Shown here piece by piece: positions 51,936 to 61,423 of a stretch of 64,000 bases of DNA (positions within the stretch are counted from its first letter, which is position 1; each line of letters begins with the position of its first letter). The translations under genes and the position numbers were made by a program. Location of the stretch: NCBI RefSeq assembly GCF_016743815.1, contig NZ_CP061035.1, positions 932,501-996,500 on the forward strand, given 5' to 3'. The stretch comes from Sphingomonas aliaeris (lineage in GTDB: Bacteria > Pseudomonadota > Alphaproteobacteria > Sphingomonadales > Sphingomonadaceae). A model generated the notes under the pieces. That model ran no database searches, had not been told where the DNA came from, and saw only the letters and a program-made list of their open reading frames with translations.

Positions 51936-53818
51936 TCATAGATCCGGCAGGACCTGGTCGGCGCGGCCCCAGCCGACCAGCGCCTTGAAGCAGCCCGTTC
52001 CAGCAACTCGGCGGCATCGCCGACGTGCCAGTGGGCGGGTCCGTCGATCGTCTCCATCTCCTTCCAGGTGATCGGAACGGCGACAGGCGCGCCAGCGCGT
52101 GCACGGACCGCATAGGGCATCACCGCGGTCGCGCCGCGCTGGTTCCGAAGGTAGTCGACGAAGATGCGGCCCTTGCGCTGCACCTTCGGCAGTGCGGCGG
52201 TGAAGTTCTCGGCATCGCTCTGCGCGACCGCCATGGCGAGACGGTGTGCGAAGTCCTTCACTTCGGGCCATTCGGCCTGCGGAGTGAGCGGCGCGATCAC
52301 GTGCACACCCTTGCCGCCGGTGACCATCGGGAAGGTCTCGAGACCGATCTGCTTCAGGATGTCACGGAAATGGAAGGCGGCACGTCGCACCGCTTCGAAG
52401 TCAAGGCCCTCGTCGGGATCGAGGTCGAACACCAGTCTGTCGGCCTTCTCGACATCCTCGATGCGGGCGCCCCAGCCGTGGAACTCGATCGTGCCCATCT
52501 GCACGCAGGTGAGCAGCCCGTCCGCTGTATCCACGTAGAGGTAGGGTTCCTCGTGACCATCCTTCTCAAGGATCGCGACATGATGGACGTTCGTACCGAA
52601 TGTCCCGGCGTCGTGCTTCTGGAAGAAGCACTTCTTTGCCCGCCCCTGTGGACAGCGGACGAGGCTGATGGGCCTGCTGCCCACCCAGGGCAGCATGATC
52701 GAAGCCACCGCGGTATAGTGGTCGGCGAGCTGTCCCTTAGTGACGCCGCCCTCAGGATCGATCACGCGGTCGCGGTTGGTGATCGTGACATTCGAAGCAA
52801 TGTCGGTGCCGACGGAAGCGACCGGCGTCTCCGTCTCGAGTACCACGGCCTCCGCCTTCTTGTCGGCGCGAAGGCCGAGATAGCTTGGATGCCGCAGCGT
52901 GCCGTCGTTTGTCATCTCCGTATATGCGATCTCGGCGACCAGCACTGGTCTGATCCACCGCGCGCCTTTGACGGCGGCGCGCGGCGCATCCACCGGCGCG
53001 GCCTTTGTGGACAGCGGCTCCATCAGTTCGCCAAGCCTCATGATCTCGTCGTTGTTGAACCCTGTGCCGACCTTGCCCGCGTAGCGGAGCTTTCCGTCCT
53101 CGTGGACGCCGTGCAGCAGCGAACGGAAACCGCGTCCTTTGTCGGATGTCGTCCAACCGACGACGACGAACTCCTGGCGCTTTATGCACTTTGTTTTGAG
53201 CCAAGTGCCGCTACGCGCCCCGACGTAGCGCGCATCGGCGCGTTTCGAAATGACGCCCTCCAGGCCGGCGCCACAGAACTTGTCGAACAGCGCCTCGCCC
53301 TTGCCGACGATGTGATCCGAGAAGTGGATCGGACCGGTACTTCCATCCAGCAGCTTTGCCAGGCGCTCTTTTCGGTCAATCAGTGGCAAGCCGGTGAGAT
53401 CCTCGCCGTCGAGGCTCAGCAGATCGAACGCGTAGAACTCGAGGCGTGCGGGATCGCCCTTGATCGCCGACTGGAGAGCCTGGAAGTTCGTGCGGCCATC
53501 GGCGTCGATCACGACGACTTCGCCATCGATCAGCGCGGAGTATGCCGGCAGCGCCTTTGCCGCTTCCACGACCGCCTTGAACTTGTCGGTCCAGTCGAGC
53601 CCGGACCGCGTGAACGCGTGAGCTGACGCGCCGCCGACGCTGAGCAGGCAGCGGTAGCCGTCGAACTTTAGTTCATGGATCCAGCGGTTGCCCTCCGGAA
53701 CCTGATCCACGAGCGTCGCGAGCTGCACCGGCTGAAAGGGCGGCGACGGGCTGGTGTCCCCACCCGGCGAACTGCCTATCGACTTGCTCGATGCTTCGTT
53801 CTGCTTGAGACGCGCCAC
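51936..53818 (-). CDS. ligD: ATP-dependent DNA ligase LigD (ligase plus polymerase domains), 3' frameshift
   Basis: GTG 53818 is chosen because AGAGGTGA lies just upstream. Ligase domain (residues ~20-300) has the nucleotidyl Lys in HELKFDGYR and GVISKRADARY; polymerase/primase domain (~340-620) has LVFDLDPDEG (metal-binding Asp pair) and MVTGGKGVHVI. The N-terminal 3'-phosphoesterase domain found in most bacterial LigD is absent. Near the end the frame shifts: adding one A at the AA run (51985-51986) gives SKALVGWGRADQVLPDL-stop at 51936. As sequenced it reads on into xthA. It acts in non-homologous end joining, but no Ku gene is in the window. Confidence 0.8.
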
Positions 53819-53891
53819 CCGGTCACCTCTTGGACATACAACCAAGAGACTCCTGCACATCGGGTTCCGTTCCGGATGGCGCTGTCCGGAT

Positions 53892-54077
53892 CTACTTCTT
53901 CAGCCGCTCGGCCGCTTCGTCCAGTTTCTCGCGGCTATTGCCCACGCTCCTGATCAGCTCCTCGGCCTGTTCGGTCGAGATATCGTGCTTCCGCGCGAAG
54001 TAGTCGACCTCGTAGCCTTCGCCGCCTGCGACCCGTGCGCGATCCTGACCGCCGCGATTGTTCTTGTCATCAGCCAT
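53892..54077 (-). CDS. DUF3606 small stress protein, copy 2
   Basis: 61 residues: MADDKNNRGGQDRARVAGGEGYEVDYFARKHDISTEQAEELIRSVGNSREKLDEAAERLKK. Same pattern as the protein at 33408-33608, so paralogs. Function unknown, general-stress type. It lies between ligD and the divergent DUF72 gene. A weak EcfG-like GGAAC-N16-CGAT lies upstream (one mismatch in the -10), not convincing enough to annotate. Confidence 0.82.
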   Translation of the reverse strand: MADDKNNRGGQDRARVAGGEGYEVDYFARKHDISTEQAEELIRSVGNSREKLDEAAERLKK

Positions 54078-54194
54078 CTCACATCTCCTTCACGCCTCAG
54101 AATCGACGGATGGCAGATCTTGTTCCGGAACTCGTGTCAGCGAGCTGCGCTACACGTGGAAGCGTCCTGCAGATCATTGCGGTGGAGGTTGCGA

Positions 54195-54936
54195 GTGGCA
54201 CCAGTGATCGGAACGGCGCGCTGGGCGATTGCGGCGGCTGAAAGGCCACGCTTCCCAAATGAAGGCTCATCGCTGCAACGCTATGCCTCGGTGCTGAACG
54301 GTGTCGAGGTAAACTCGTCCTTTCACGGGCCGCACCGGCGGACGACCTGGGAACGCTGGGCGAAAGACGTTCCGGAAAGCTTCCGCTTTGCCGCCAAGAT
54401 CCCGAAGGAGATCAGCCATGTTCGCCGTCTTGTGGACGTTGACGCGCCGCTCGACCGGTTTCTCGAAGAGGCAGGCGGGCTCGGAGACAAGCTGGCCATT
54501 CTCCTCCTACAGCTTCCGCCGAGCTTGGAGTTCGACGGCGATGTCGCGGGCGCATTTCTGCGTTCGGCATCAAGTAAGACGAAGGCGAGCATCGTGGTCG
54601 AACCACGTCATGGAAGCTGGTTCTCTCCACAGGCAGATGATCTGCTGGCCGGGCTCGGGATAGCGCGGGTCGCCGCCGACCCGGCAAGGATTCCCGCAGG
54701 CGGCGCAACCCGGCGGTTGGCGTGGCCTCAGCTACTTCCGCCTGCATGGTTCGCCGGTGATGTATCGGTCGGCCTACGGAGAAGAGCGCCTGCGCCAATA
54801 CGCCGAGCTGATCACCAGCGAGGTGTCGGCTGGAACGCCAGTCTGGTGCATGTTCGACAATACCGCGTCGTCGGCAGCGCTCGGTGATGCCCTGCTGCTG
54901 TCGAGGCACCTGGCAAAAATTCCGGCCGGTCCCTGA
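54195..54936 (+). pseudogene. DUF72 (YecE-like) protein, frameshifted
   Basis: GTG 54195 has GGTGGAGG 7 nt upstream. IGTARWAIAAAERPRFPNEGSSLQRYASVLNGVEVNSSFH...RFAAKIPKEISH...LLLQLPPSLEFDG...VVEPRHGSWF is the DUF72 TIM-barrel pattern. After IPAGGAT the frame breaks; the +1 frame resumes GGWRGLSYFRLHGSPVMYRSAYGEERLRQYAELI...TPVWCMFDNTASSAALGDALLL-stop at 54936. One extra C in CCC (54709-54711) explains it. DUF72 proteins are of unknown function and often neighbour DNA-repair genes, as here between two ligases. It may be intact in reality. Confidence 0.75.
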
Positions 54937-55029
54937 CCTGATCGCGGCCCCCGATCGAGACCGTGAACGGGCTTTTCAGTCGAGCGTTCGTACTATCGGC
55001 GGGCGTTGGAACGACAACCGGAGAACATT

Positions 55030-56058
55030 ATGCCGAAATTCGATCTTCTTCCGATGGAGGCCAAGCTCGTCTCCGAACTGCCAGATGATGGATCCTGGCA
55101 GTTCGAACCCAAGTGGGACGGTTTCCGCGCGCTTGTCTTCCGAGCGGGCTCAGACGTCGAGATCATGTCGAAGTCGGGCAAGCCGCTGGGCCGCTACTTC
55201 CCCGATATTATCGAGGCGCTTCGAAAGGTCGATCGGGCCGAGTTCACGCTCGATGGCGAGCTTATCCTGCCGATCGGCGATGTGCTTTCGTTCGATGCGT
55301 TGCAGGCACGGCTTCACCCGGCAGCCAGCCGCATCGAGCGGCTCTCGCGTGAGACGCCCGCGCAGATCATGCTGTTCGACTGCCTCATGCTCGATGGCCG
55401 CGACATGATCGCCGAACCGTTGAGCGAGCGTCGCGTTCAGCTGGAAGCCTTCCACAAGGCTCATGGTGGCAGTTCCATGTTGCTGTCGGACAAGACGATG
55501 GACATCCGCGTCGCGCGATCATGGCTCGAACGCGGAGGCGGGGCGCTGGACGGCGTCGTCGCCAAGCAGGTGGGCGAACCATACCGCCCGGGCGAACGTG
55601 CCATGCTGAAGGTGAAGCAGCACAGGTCCGCGGACTTCGTAGTTGGCGGCTTCCGCCGGACGAAGGACGGCGGCGGGGTCGCCTCGCTCCTGCTCGGCCT
55701 CTACGATGATGCCGGGCTGCTCCACCACGTCGGTTTCACTTCGGGGATCGCCGCGGCCGAACGTACGGAGATGCTTGGCAAGCTCGATCCGCTGGTTGAT
55801 GCGCCGGGCTTCACCGGAAAGGCTCCCGGTGGACCGAGCCGGTGGAACCATGGGCAGGAGAGCGAATGGGAACCGCTCAGATCCGAACTGGTCGTCGAGG
55901 TTATCTACGATCAGGTGACAGGCGATCGGTTCCGGCATGGGACCAGGCTTTGCCGCTGGCGGCCGGACAAGGCGCCTTGCCAGTGCACCATGGACCAGCT
56001 CATCCATGAGCTTCGGCCAGCGGAGCTCTCCACCCTGCACGAACGCCAAAAGGACTAA
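55030..56058 (+). CDS. ATP-dependent DNA ligase (LigC-like)
   Basis: 342 residues from MPKFDLLPMEAKLVSELPDDG (ATG 55030, CGGAGAAC upstream). Nucleotidyl-transfer motif EPKWDGFRAL with the active-site Lys, FTLDGELIL (motif III region), LDGVVAKQVGEPY (IV), and MLKVKQHRSADFVVGGFRR (V). A single-domain ligase plus OB-fold, without the polymerase domain. LigC-type enzymes act in back-up end joining or base-excision repair. It follows the DUF72 gene. Confidence 0.87.
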   Translation: MPKFDLLPMEAKLVSELPDDGSWQFEPKWDGFRALVFRAGSDVEIMSKSGKPLGRYFPDIIEALRKVDRAEFTLDGELILPIGDVLSFDALQARLHPAASRIERLSRETPAQIMLFDCLMLDGRDMIAEPLSERRVQLEAFHKAHGGSSMLLSDKTMDIRVARSWLERGGGALDGVVAKQVGEPYRPGERAMLKVKQHRSADFVVGGFRRTKDGGGVASLLLGLYDDAGLLHHVGFTSGIAAAERTEMLGKLDPLVDAPGFTGKAPGGPSRWNHGQESEWEPLRSELVVEVIYDQVTGDRFRHGTRLCRWRPDKAPCQCTMDQLIHELRPAELSTLHERQKD

Positions 56059-56243
56059 GCCCTTAGGGCGCAATCAGCGAGCCATGGCCAACCTTGGACT
56101 ACGATTATGGATGGCGAGCGCTTTCAACCAAACATCTCGACTGAAGCAGTTGGCGACGGCCTGTGCGCCGGACGCGAGCACGCGACGCACATCGCCAACG
56201 ACGCCGAAAGCGCCTCGCGGTAGCGCCGTTGCGCCGTTCCCGA

Positions 56244-56747
56244 TCAGCTGCCGCCGCTACCGCCAGCAAGGAAGTCCATCTTTCCGATCGGAACCCCCTT
56301 CATGCGTAGCAGTCCGTAGGCTGTGGTCACGTGGAAGAAGAAGTTCGGCAGGCTGAAATCCGTGAGCAGGCTCTGCCCGGTGAACTTCATCTCCGAGTTG
56401 GGAAACTTCATGATGATCTCTGCCGTCTCGCGGCCGTCGAACGCGGCCGGTGCGGCGTCGTTGAGGTAGGCGAGGGTGCGCGCGATGCGGTCCCGCAGCT
56501 CGGTAAGATTCGTTTCGGTATCTTCCATCGGCCGCGGTTCGGTTTGCGCGACGCGCGTTACTGCCAGCTTGGCTGTGTCGCAGGCTATCTGGACCTGACG
56601 CGTGAGGGGCAGCATGTCCGGTGAAAGGCGCGCCTCCAGCAGAGACTGCTCGTCGATCCCGCTCCCGGCTGCCTTCTCCAGCAGATGGTCGAGATTGCGT
56701 AGCGCGCGGGTGAAGATCGGTACGGATATCTCATACAGCGTCGGCAT
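56244..56747 (-). CDS. DUF1993-family protein
   Basis: 167 residues from MPTLYEISVPIFTRALRNLDHLLEKA (ATG 56747, AAGGGAAG upstream); longer frames to 56987 are unlikely. KFPNSEMKFTGQSLLTDFSLPNFFFHVTTAYGLLRMKGVPIGKMDFLAG is the DUF1993 C-terminal signature. A four-helix, DinB-like bundle is typical of the family; metal binding is possible, and function is unknown. Confidence 0.82.
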   Translation of the reverse strand: MPTLYEISVPIFTRALRNLDHLLEKAAGSGIDEQSLLEARLSPDMLPLTRQVQIACDTAKLAVTRVAQTEPRPMEDTETNLTELRDRIARTLAYLNDAAPAAFDGRETAEIIMKFPNSEMKFTGQSLLTDFSLPNFFFHVTTAYGLLRMKGVPIGKMDFLAGGSGGS

Positions 56748-57033
56748 CTCGACTTCCCTTGTTCTGATCTCGCGGTCGTAGGCGCCTTGGGCGCTTGCGA
56801 CCGATCGGACAAGATGCCGGACGGTTGCCGGGCGCGGAGAATGGACCAACGACAACCTACCTATTAGCCAGAGATGCCGACCGTGTCGCAGAAGGCGTGC
56901 GGGTCGGCCTTGCGGAGCGCTGCCCGACCGAAGCGGGTGGGCCTCCCGTTGGACGGCCAATAGCCTTTTCATGTTGAATCGTAACAAATGTTATGATGGG
57001 TGTGCTTCAGCTCTTTCGATAGGTACCCCATCC

Positions 57034-57687
57034 ATGGCCCTGACGGGACACTCGCTCGCGACCGCTGACGGACGACTACTAGCCGTGGATCCGGAGGTTT
57101 GTGAGATCATGCTCCGGGAGGAGCGCGAACTGGTGGGAACGATGTTCCAGTCGATCACTCACCCCCATGACATCGCCGGCAACGTCGCGGCGCTCACGAC
57201 TCTGCGGATACAGGATGGACCATTGGCGATCCGGAAGCGCTATGTCCGGCCGGACGGATCATCGGTCTGGTCGAGCGTACAGGTATCCAGATTGAACGCG
57301 GATGACGGGAGCAAACTCGTCGGCACGATCCAGCTGATCGACGCCCCGACCCCGAGCGATGGCCCTGAAACCCTCTGGAGATGTGCCAGGCGTCTAAGCG
57401 TCCTGATGGAGCGACGACGGACGGAGTTCACCGACGAGCTTTTCAATGACTACCCGTGGATGATCTTGCTGCATGTCTACATCGCCGAGGCGGAGGCCCG
57501 CCCAGCGGACCTGCGGAGCATAATGGATGGCCTGACACTGCGGCAGTCCGCCTCTGAACGTTGGCTTCGCGTTCTGGAGACGAAGGGTCTCATCGAACTG
57601 TCCGGATGGTCGGGGGACTCTGCTCAGCTCACCGCGATTGGAATGACGAAGGTGGAGAGATTTCTAAATTCGCATATGGACGTCTAG
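57034..57687 (+). CDS. PAS-domain protein with C-terminal winged-helix-like region
   Basis: 217 residues from ATG 57034. N-terminal PAS/PAC domain: LATADGRLLAVDPEVCEIMLREERELVGTMFQSITHPHDIAGNV ... IRKRYVRPDGSSVWSSVQVSRLNADDGSKLVGTIQLID. C-terminal ~90 residues (MILLHVYIAEAEARPADLRSIMDGLTLRQSASERWLRVLETKGLIELSGWSGDSAQLTAIG) look like a MarR/PadR-type winged helix, suggesting a one-component sensor-regulator. The target is unknown. Upstream, GTAACAAATGTTATG is an imperfect palindrome and a possible own operator. Confidence 0.72.
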   Translation: MALTGHSLATADGRLLAVDPEVCEIMLREERELVGTMFQSITHPHDIAGNVAALTTLRIQDGPLAIRKRYVRPDGSSVWSSVQVSRLNADDGSKLVGTIQLIDAPTPSDGPETLWRCARRLSVLMERRRTEFTDELFNDYPWMILLHVYIAEAEARPADLRSIMDGLTLRQSASERWLRVLETKGLIELSGWSGDSAQLTAIGMTKVERFLNSHMDV

Positions 57688-57833
57688 CAGGCCTTGATCC
57701 GCTTCAGCGCAGCCAGCGCCTCGTCCAGATGGATAGCGACGAGGGGCATGTCCGCCTGATCAGCCACCGACAGCGCATGGCTGATCATCTCGACCAGTTC
57801 CATTGTCCGCTTCGCGGTTTCATCATCCGGCAT
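57684..57833 (-). CDS. Small acidic/helical protein (49 aa)
   Basis: MPDDETAKRTMELVEMISHALSVADQADMPLVAIHLDEALAALKRIKAC-stop, ending at 57684 and overlapping the convergent PAS-gene stop by 4 nt. AAGGGAG lies 10 nt upstream of the ATG. The even helical pattern and start signal support a real short gene. No family recognised, though similar short proteins with 'ISHAL..AD....PLVAIHLDEAL' are familiar in sphingomonads. Confidence 0.6.
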   Translation of the reverse strand: MPDDETAKRTMELVEMISHALSVADQADMPLVAIHLDEALAALKRIKAC

Positions 57834-58362
57834 CGTCTTGCGCTCCCTTCGATCGCTACACCTGCTTCGTACCGCATGCGCCTTCGATTCCGGCGTCGAA
57901 CGTGCTGATCAGCTTATTTGTTGCAACCGCGAAATCAAATGGGTCTTGGCCCCGCTGACTGGGCCGGCTCTATCCGTGGCAAGTCGGCATATTCGTCGGG
58001 CATCACAGGTCGCAGTCTATTTCGTTGCTTGGTCCAGGCTGGAACCAGCCTGCATACGTGAACTTGGCGGATCCTATCGTCGTGGTGCGTCCGAATATCG
58101 CCATGTTCCTCGTACCCCGAAATCGTGGTGACGGTTGCCCGTGATCCGAGCACGTGCGCCTTCACTCGGCTCGGCGCCTAAAAAAGCCCTGCGAGTAATC
58201 CTGGAGTTCACGACAGCCGTTGCAGAATGGTCCCCTTCGAAGGGGCCATAGATCCCGAGCGTAATGCATCCATTCTGGATGCTTTGTTTCGTAACGAATT
58301 CTTGGTTTTGAGTTATACGCGGCTCGCCGTTACTAAAAGTATCTTCGGACTTGGAGGAATGT
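57834..58362. other. Region upstream of the DyP peroxidase gene
   Basis: About 530 bp without a supported gene. Open frames are Ser/Arg-rich and motif-free. The last ~100 bp are AT-richer than the surroundings and should hold the DyP promoter; GGAGG lies 6 nt before its ATG. Confidence 0.4.
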
Positions 58363-59808
58363 ATGCCGGTGTCACTTGATAGCACGCTGTCCTGGAAGAG
58401 TGCGACGGGCGATGACGAGGCGATGCTCGAGAGCCTCCAGCCGAACATTTTGAAGGGGCATACCCGCGAGTTCCTCACGCTCCTGTTTCTGAAGTTCCAG
58501 AATGCAGGTGATGCCGCATCCCTCCTCAGCGAACTCGCGACGGATGGCATAGTGCCTCCGCTGATGAAGTCCGCAATACGTCATCTCGAGGAAGTTGCCG
58601 CCTTCAACTCCAAAGGCGTAAAGGGCACGCCCTACGTGGGCGTCGGGCTCACTGCCGATGGCTATCGCGCTCTCGGCATCCCGGAGCATGGTTGGCCTTC
58701 GGATCCTTCCGTCCGGCGTGGAATGACCAATAATGAGACGGTCGCCACGCTCGGCGACCCAGACGTCGATGGTTGGGAAGGTCATTTTCTTCAAAAGATG
58801 GATGCCGTGATCCTGGTCGGCGATCAACTCGCTGAAACAAGGGACATCGCAGAGAGGCGGGTTCGCGACATGATCGCGAGCCGCCCGTCCATCGTGATCC
58901 TCGGCGAGCAGACCGGTAACGGCCTGCACAACAGGAACGGCGATGGCATCGAGCATTTCGGATATGTCGATGGCCGCAGTCAGCCAATCTTCCTCGACGA
59001 GGACCTCGTTTCCGAGAAGCTTCGCGAGGACGGGACGACGAACTGGGATGCCGGGTTCGGATTGGGCCGGGTTCTCGTCTCGGATGCCGCGGCTCCCGAT
59101 CCGCAGACGCAATTCGGCTCATACTTCGTGTTCCGCAAACTCGAACAGGACGTCCGAAAGTTCAAGACGCAGGAGGCCGCGTTCGCGACCTCGCTCGGGT
59201 TGGCTGGCGACACGGCCGAACGCGCAGGCGCTATGCTGGTCGGGCGCTTCGAGGATGGGACTCCGCTCACCATTCAGTCCGCTGACGGCGCGCACAGTCC
59301 CGTCCAGAACGACTTCACCTACGACAGCGATCCCGAAGGTGGTAAATGCCCCTTCTTCGCCCACATTCGAAAGATGAATCCGCGGGGGAGTGGCGGCTTC
59401 GAGACCGTCGAACGCGAGCGTCTGCACATAATGGCGCGCCGGGGCCAGACCTACGGTGTCCGAACTGATGATCCAAATGATGGAAAGCTGAACAACAAGC
59501 CGACTCACGGCGTCGGACTGCTCTTCATGGCATTCAATTCCAGCCTCGTGGATCAGTTCGAGTTCGTTCAGAAGAACTGGGCGAACAACGCCGGCTTCCC
59601 TTCGACGCCCTCCGGGAGGGCTGCGGGTCTCGACCTGGTGATCGGACATGGCAAGAGGCCCGACGTCGAGTGCCCGCTTGGGTGGGGTGCCGATTCTTCG
59701 GGAGCCACACACCACCGGACCGTCGATGCCGTGCCTCAGGCGGTGACAATGATGGGCGGAGAATACTTCTTCATGCCATCGCTCGCTTTCCTGCAAGCGT
59801 TGGCATGA
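58363..59808 (+). CDS. Dye-decolorizing (DyP-type) peroxidase
   Basis: 481 residues from MPVSLDSTLSWK (ATG 58363, GGAGG 6 nt upstream). DyP motifs: GIEHFGYVDGRSQP (GxxDG, catalytic Asp), FAHIRKMNPRG with the proximal haem His, and GLLFMAFNSSLVDQFEFVQKNWAN. N-terminal ferredoxin-like lobe SLQPNILKGHTREFLTLLFLKFQNAGDA. A haem peroxidase using H2O2; no Tat signal or encapsulin targeting peptide is seen, so it is probably cytoplasmic. Monocistronic. Confidence 0.9.
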   Translation: MPVSLDSTLSWKSATGDDEAMLESLQPNILKGHTREFLTLLFLKFQNAGDAASLLSELATDGIVPPLMKSAIRHLEEVAAFNSKGVKGTPYVGVGLTADGYRALGIPEHGWPSDPSVRRGMTNNETVATLGDPDVDGWEGHFLQKMDAVILVGDQLAETRDIAERRVRDMIASRPSIVILGEQTGNGLHNRNGDGIEHFGYVDGRSQPIFLDEDLVSEKLREDGTTNWDAGFGLGRVLVSDAAAPDPQTQFGSYFVFRKLEQDVRKFKTQEAAFATSLGLAGDTAERAGAMLVGRFEDGTPLTIQSADGAHSPVQNDFTYDSDPEGGKCPFFAHIRKMNPRGSGGFETVERERLHIMARRGQTYGVRTDDPNDGKLNNKPTHGVGLLFMAFNSSLVDQFEFVQKNWANNAGFPSTPSGRAAGLDLVIGHGKRPDVECPLGWGADSSGATHHRTVDAVPQAVTMMGGEYFFMPSLAFLQALA

Positions 59809-60091
59809 GGCCTACAATACGGATCGCGGGTGGCGATGGCAAAGCTGTCTATCTGGCATGTTCTGCCGCCACTTCGATCCGTCCGCCAAGGTCGGGAGCC
59901 CGGCGCGGGTGAGGATGGATACGTTCGGCGGCGACGAGCTACATGGTAGGCCATCAGGCGTCGGGCTGGAGCGGGAGATTGCGTTCGCAGACCTCAGGAC
60001 CCGCGTCGTCGACGGCTGATCAGACAGTTACCTGCAGATGCCACCCGGCCGTTTGGCCAACGGCGCGACATCTGTTTGATTTGAACCATTC

Positions 60092-60382
60092 TCAGACCGG
60101 GCTGGGTGTCGCCTTTGCCGGGAGCGCAGCGGCTAGCATCGCGATAGCCTCGCCTTGGAACGACGTCCGCGCGGTTCCGTCGATCAGCACCGGGCGTTCG
60201 AGCGTCAGCGTGGCGCCCGCCTTGTGCTTCGGATCGAGCCCGATCCATTCGTGCACAGCGCCGAGCAGGCTGGTTACCTCCGCGACGTCCTCTTCGCCGC
60301 GGGGGACATTCTCAAGCGCTGCGCTCATCCGCCAGTCGATCTCGGAGGCGTTGGACTGGTCACCCCATGTTGCTTCCGTCAT
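60092..60382 (-). CDS. Hypothetical protein (96 aa)
   Basis: MTEATWGDQSNASEIDWRMSAALENVPRGEEDVAEVTSLLGAVHEWIGLDPKHKAGATLTLERPVLIDGTARTSFQGEAIAMLAAALP: plausible small soluble protein with GAGAAGG 8 nt upstream of the ATG. No family recognised. Lies next to the frameshifted membrane-protein gene on the same strand. Confidence 0.6.
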   Translation of the reverse strand: MTEATWGDQSNASEIDWRMSAALENVPRGEEDVAEVTSLLGAVHEWIGLDPKHKAGATLTLERPVLIDGTARTSFQGEAIAMLAAALPAKATPSPV

Positions 60383-60500
60383 GTTCGTACCTTCTCTTCT
60401 CAGCCCGTGATTTTCCGACGCGTTCCGAACGCCAACGGCTTTGTCCGTCCTGCGGAGATCGAGGGAAGGAACGCCTTCCTCGGCGATCGGTTTCAGGCCA

Positions 60501-61225
60501 TCACCGCGATTGAACGACCTCTAGCAGCCACCCGCCGACAGGCGAGAACGCGACTGGCGGGATGATGACCATGCTGAGCAGGACGGCCGCTACACCCCAG
60601 TAGTAGGCAGTATGGATCTTCTTCCTCACGATCATATCAACAATAGGACCCGCCAAGGCAACGCCGCGATGGCGGCGAACATGACGAGCGGCGCCGCGGC
60701 ACCAAAGGAATCCATCGGCAGCAGGCGGCCTAGTCCAGGTCCGAGGATGGAGACCGTCGCGCAGAGCATGAGCCGCTTGTGCCACTCGGAGCGTCTGCGC
60801 GCCATGATGCCGCCTGCTACCAGCCCGGCAAAGACGAGGATGCCGACGAGGTTCATCACGAGGAAGATGCGTGGCGGAAAGAAGCCGGGGATGAGATCGT
60901 AGCGGACGGCGTAGATGGTGGCTGCGACACCCATGACCAGCATCGCTGCCGCCGTCGCTGCGCCGATCCATCCGATCCTCCTGTGAAGCTCGATCGATCC
61001 TCGCGCGATGAACGCGGGTTGGGCGACGAAAAGGATCACCCAGAACGTGAAAACCGCGCCGTGAATGTGGAGCAGCAGCGGTAGCGCCGGATCCGCCGCG
61101 AAGTCGCCGGGAACGGTACGTGCGAAGCCGCCGACGATCACCGCGGCCATGGCCAGGGACATGACGAGATAAAAGGGGCGGCCGACGATCCGGCGATCCC
61201 TGCGATGTAGGCCTAGGCTCACCAT
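60501..61225 (-). pseudogene. Polytopic membrane protein, frameshifted
   Basis: The main frame (60632-61225) has about six TMs: RPFYLVMSLAMAAVIVGG, LLLHIHGAVFTFWVILFVAQPAFIARGSIELHRRIGWIGAATAAAMLVMGVAATIYA, FFPPRIFLVMNLVGILVFAGLVAGGIMARRRSEWHKRLMLCATVSILG, APLVMFAAIAAL. It then breaks. The other frame continues LAGPIVDMIVRKKIHTAYYWGVAAVLLSMVIIPPVAFSPVGGWLLEVV-stop, so one base seems missing near 60656. Conserved His residues (HIHG, ELHRR, EWHKR) could bind haem or metal. Function unknown. Confidence 0.65.
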
Positions 61226-61423
61226 GAGGCGTCATCCCGTTGCTTCTAGGCGAAGAATGACCGGAACTGTGCAGGCCTGCAAGCTGTGGTGCTCTGGCTC
61301 CGGAAGTCCGTGTGCCTCCGTCGACCGCTGCATCGAATTTGCACCCTGATCGCCACTGCATCTAGGCTAACGTTCGACCGCGGTAGGCGATTACAGTGGC
61401 CTGTGGTTAGGGTTCACCCAGCT

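Noticed and set aside
52025..53626. 533-codon open frame antisense to ligD
   Set aside because: Same codon-composition effect; no recognisable domain and the opposite strand has clear ligase and polymerase motifs.
51116..53860. Novel LigD-XthA fusion enzyme
   Set aside because: One base restores separate, normally terminated ligD and xthA; treated as a probable indel.
54104..54150. EcfG-like promoter for the DUF3606 gene at 53892
   Set aside because: GGAAC-N16-CGAT has a mismatch in the short -10 element; too weak to annotate.
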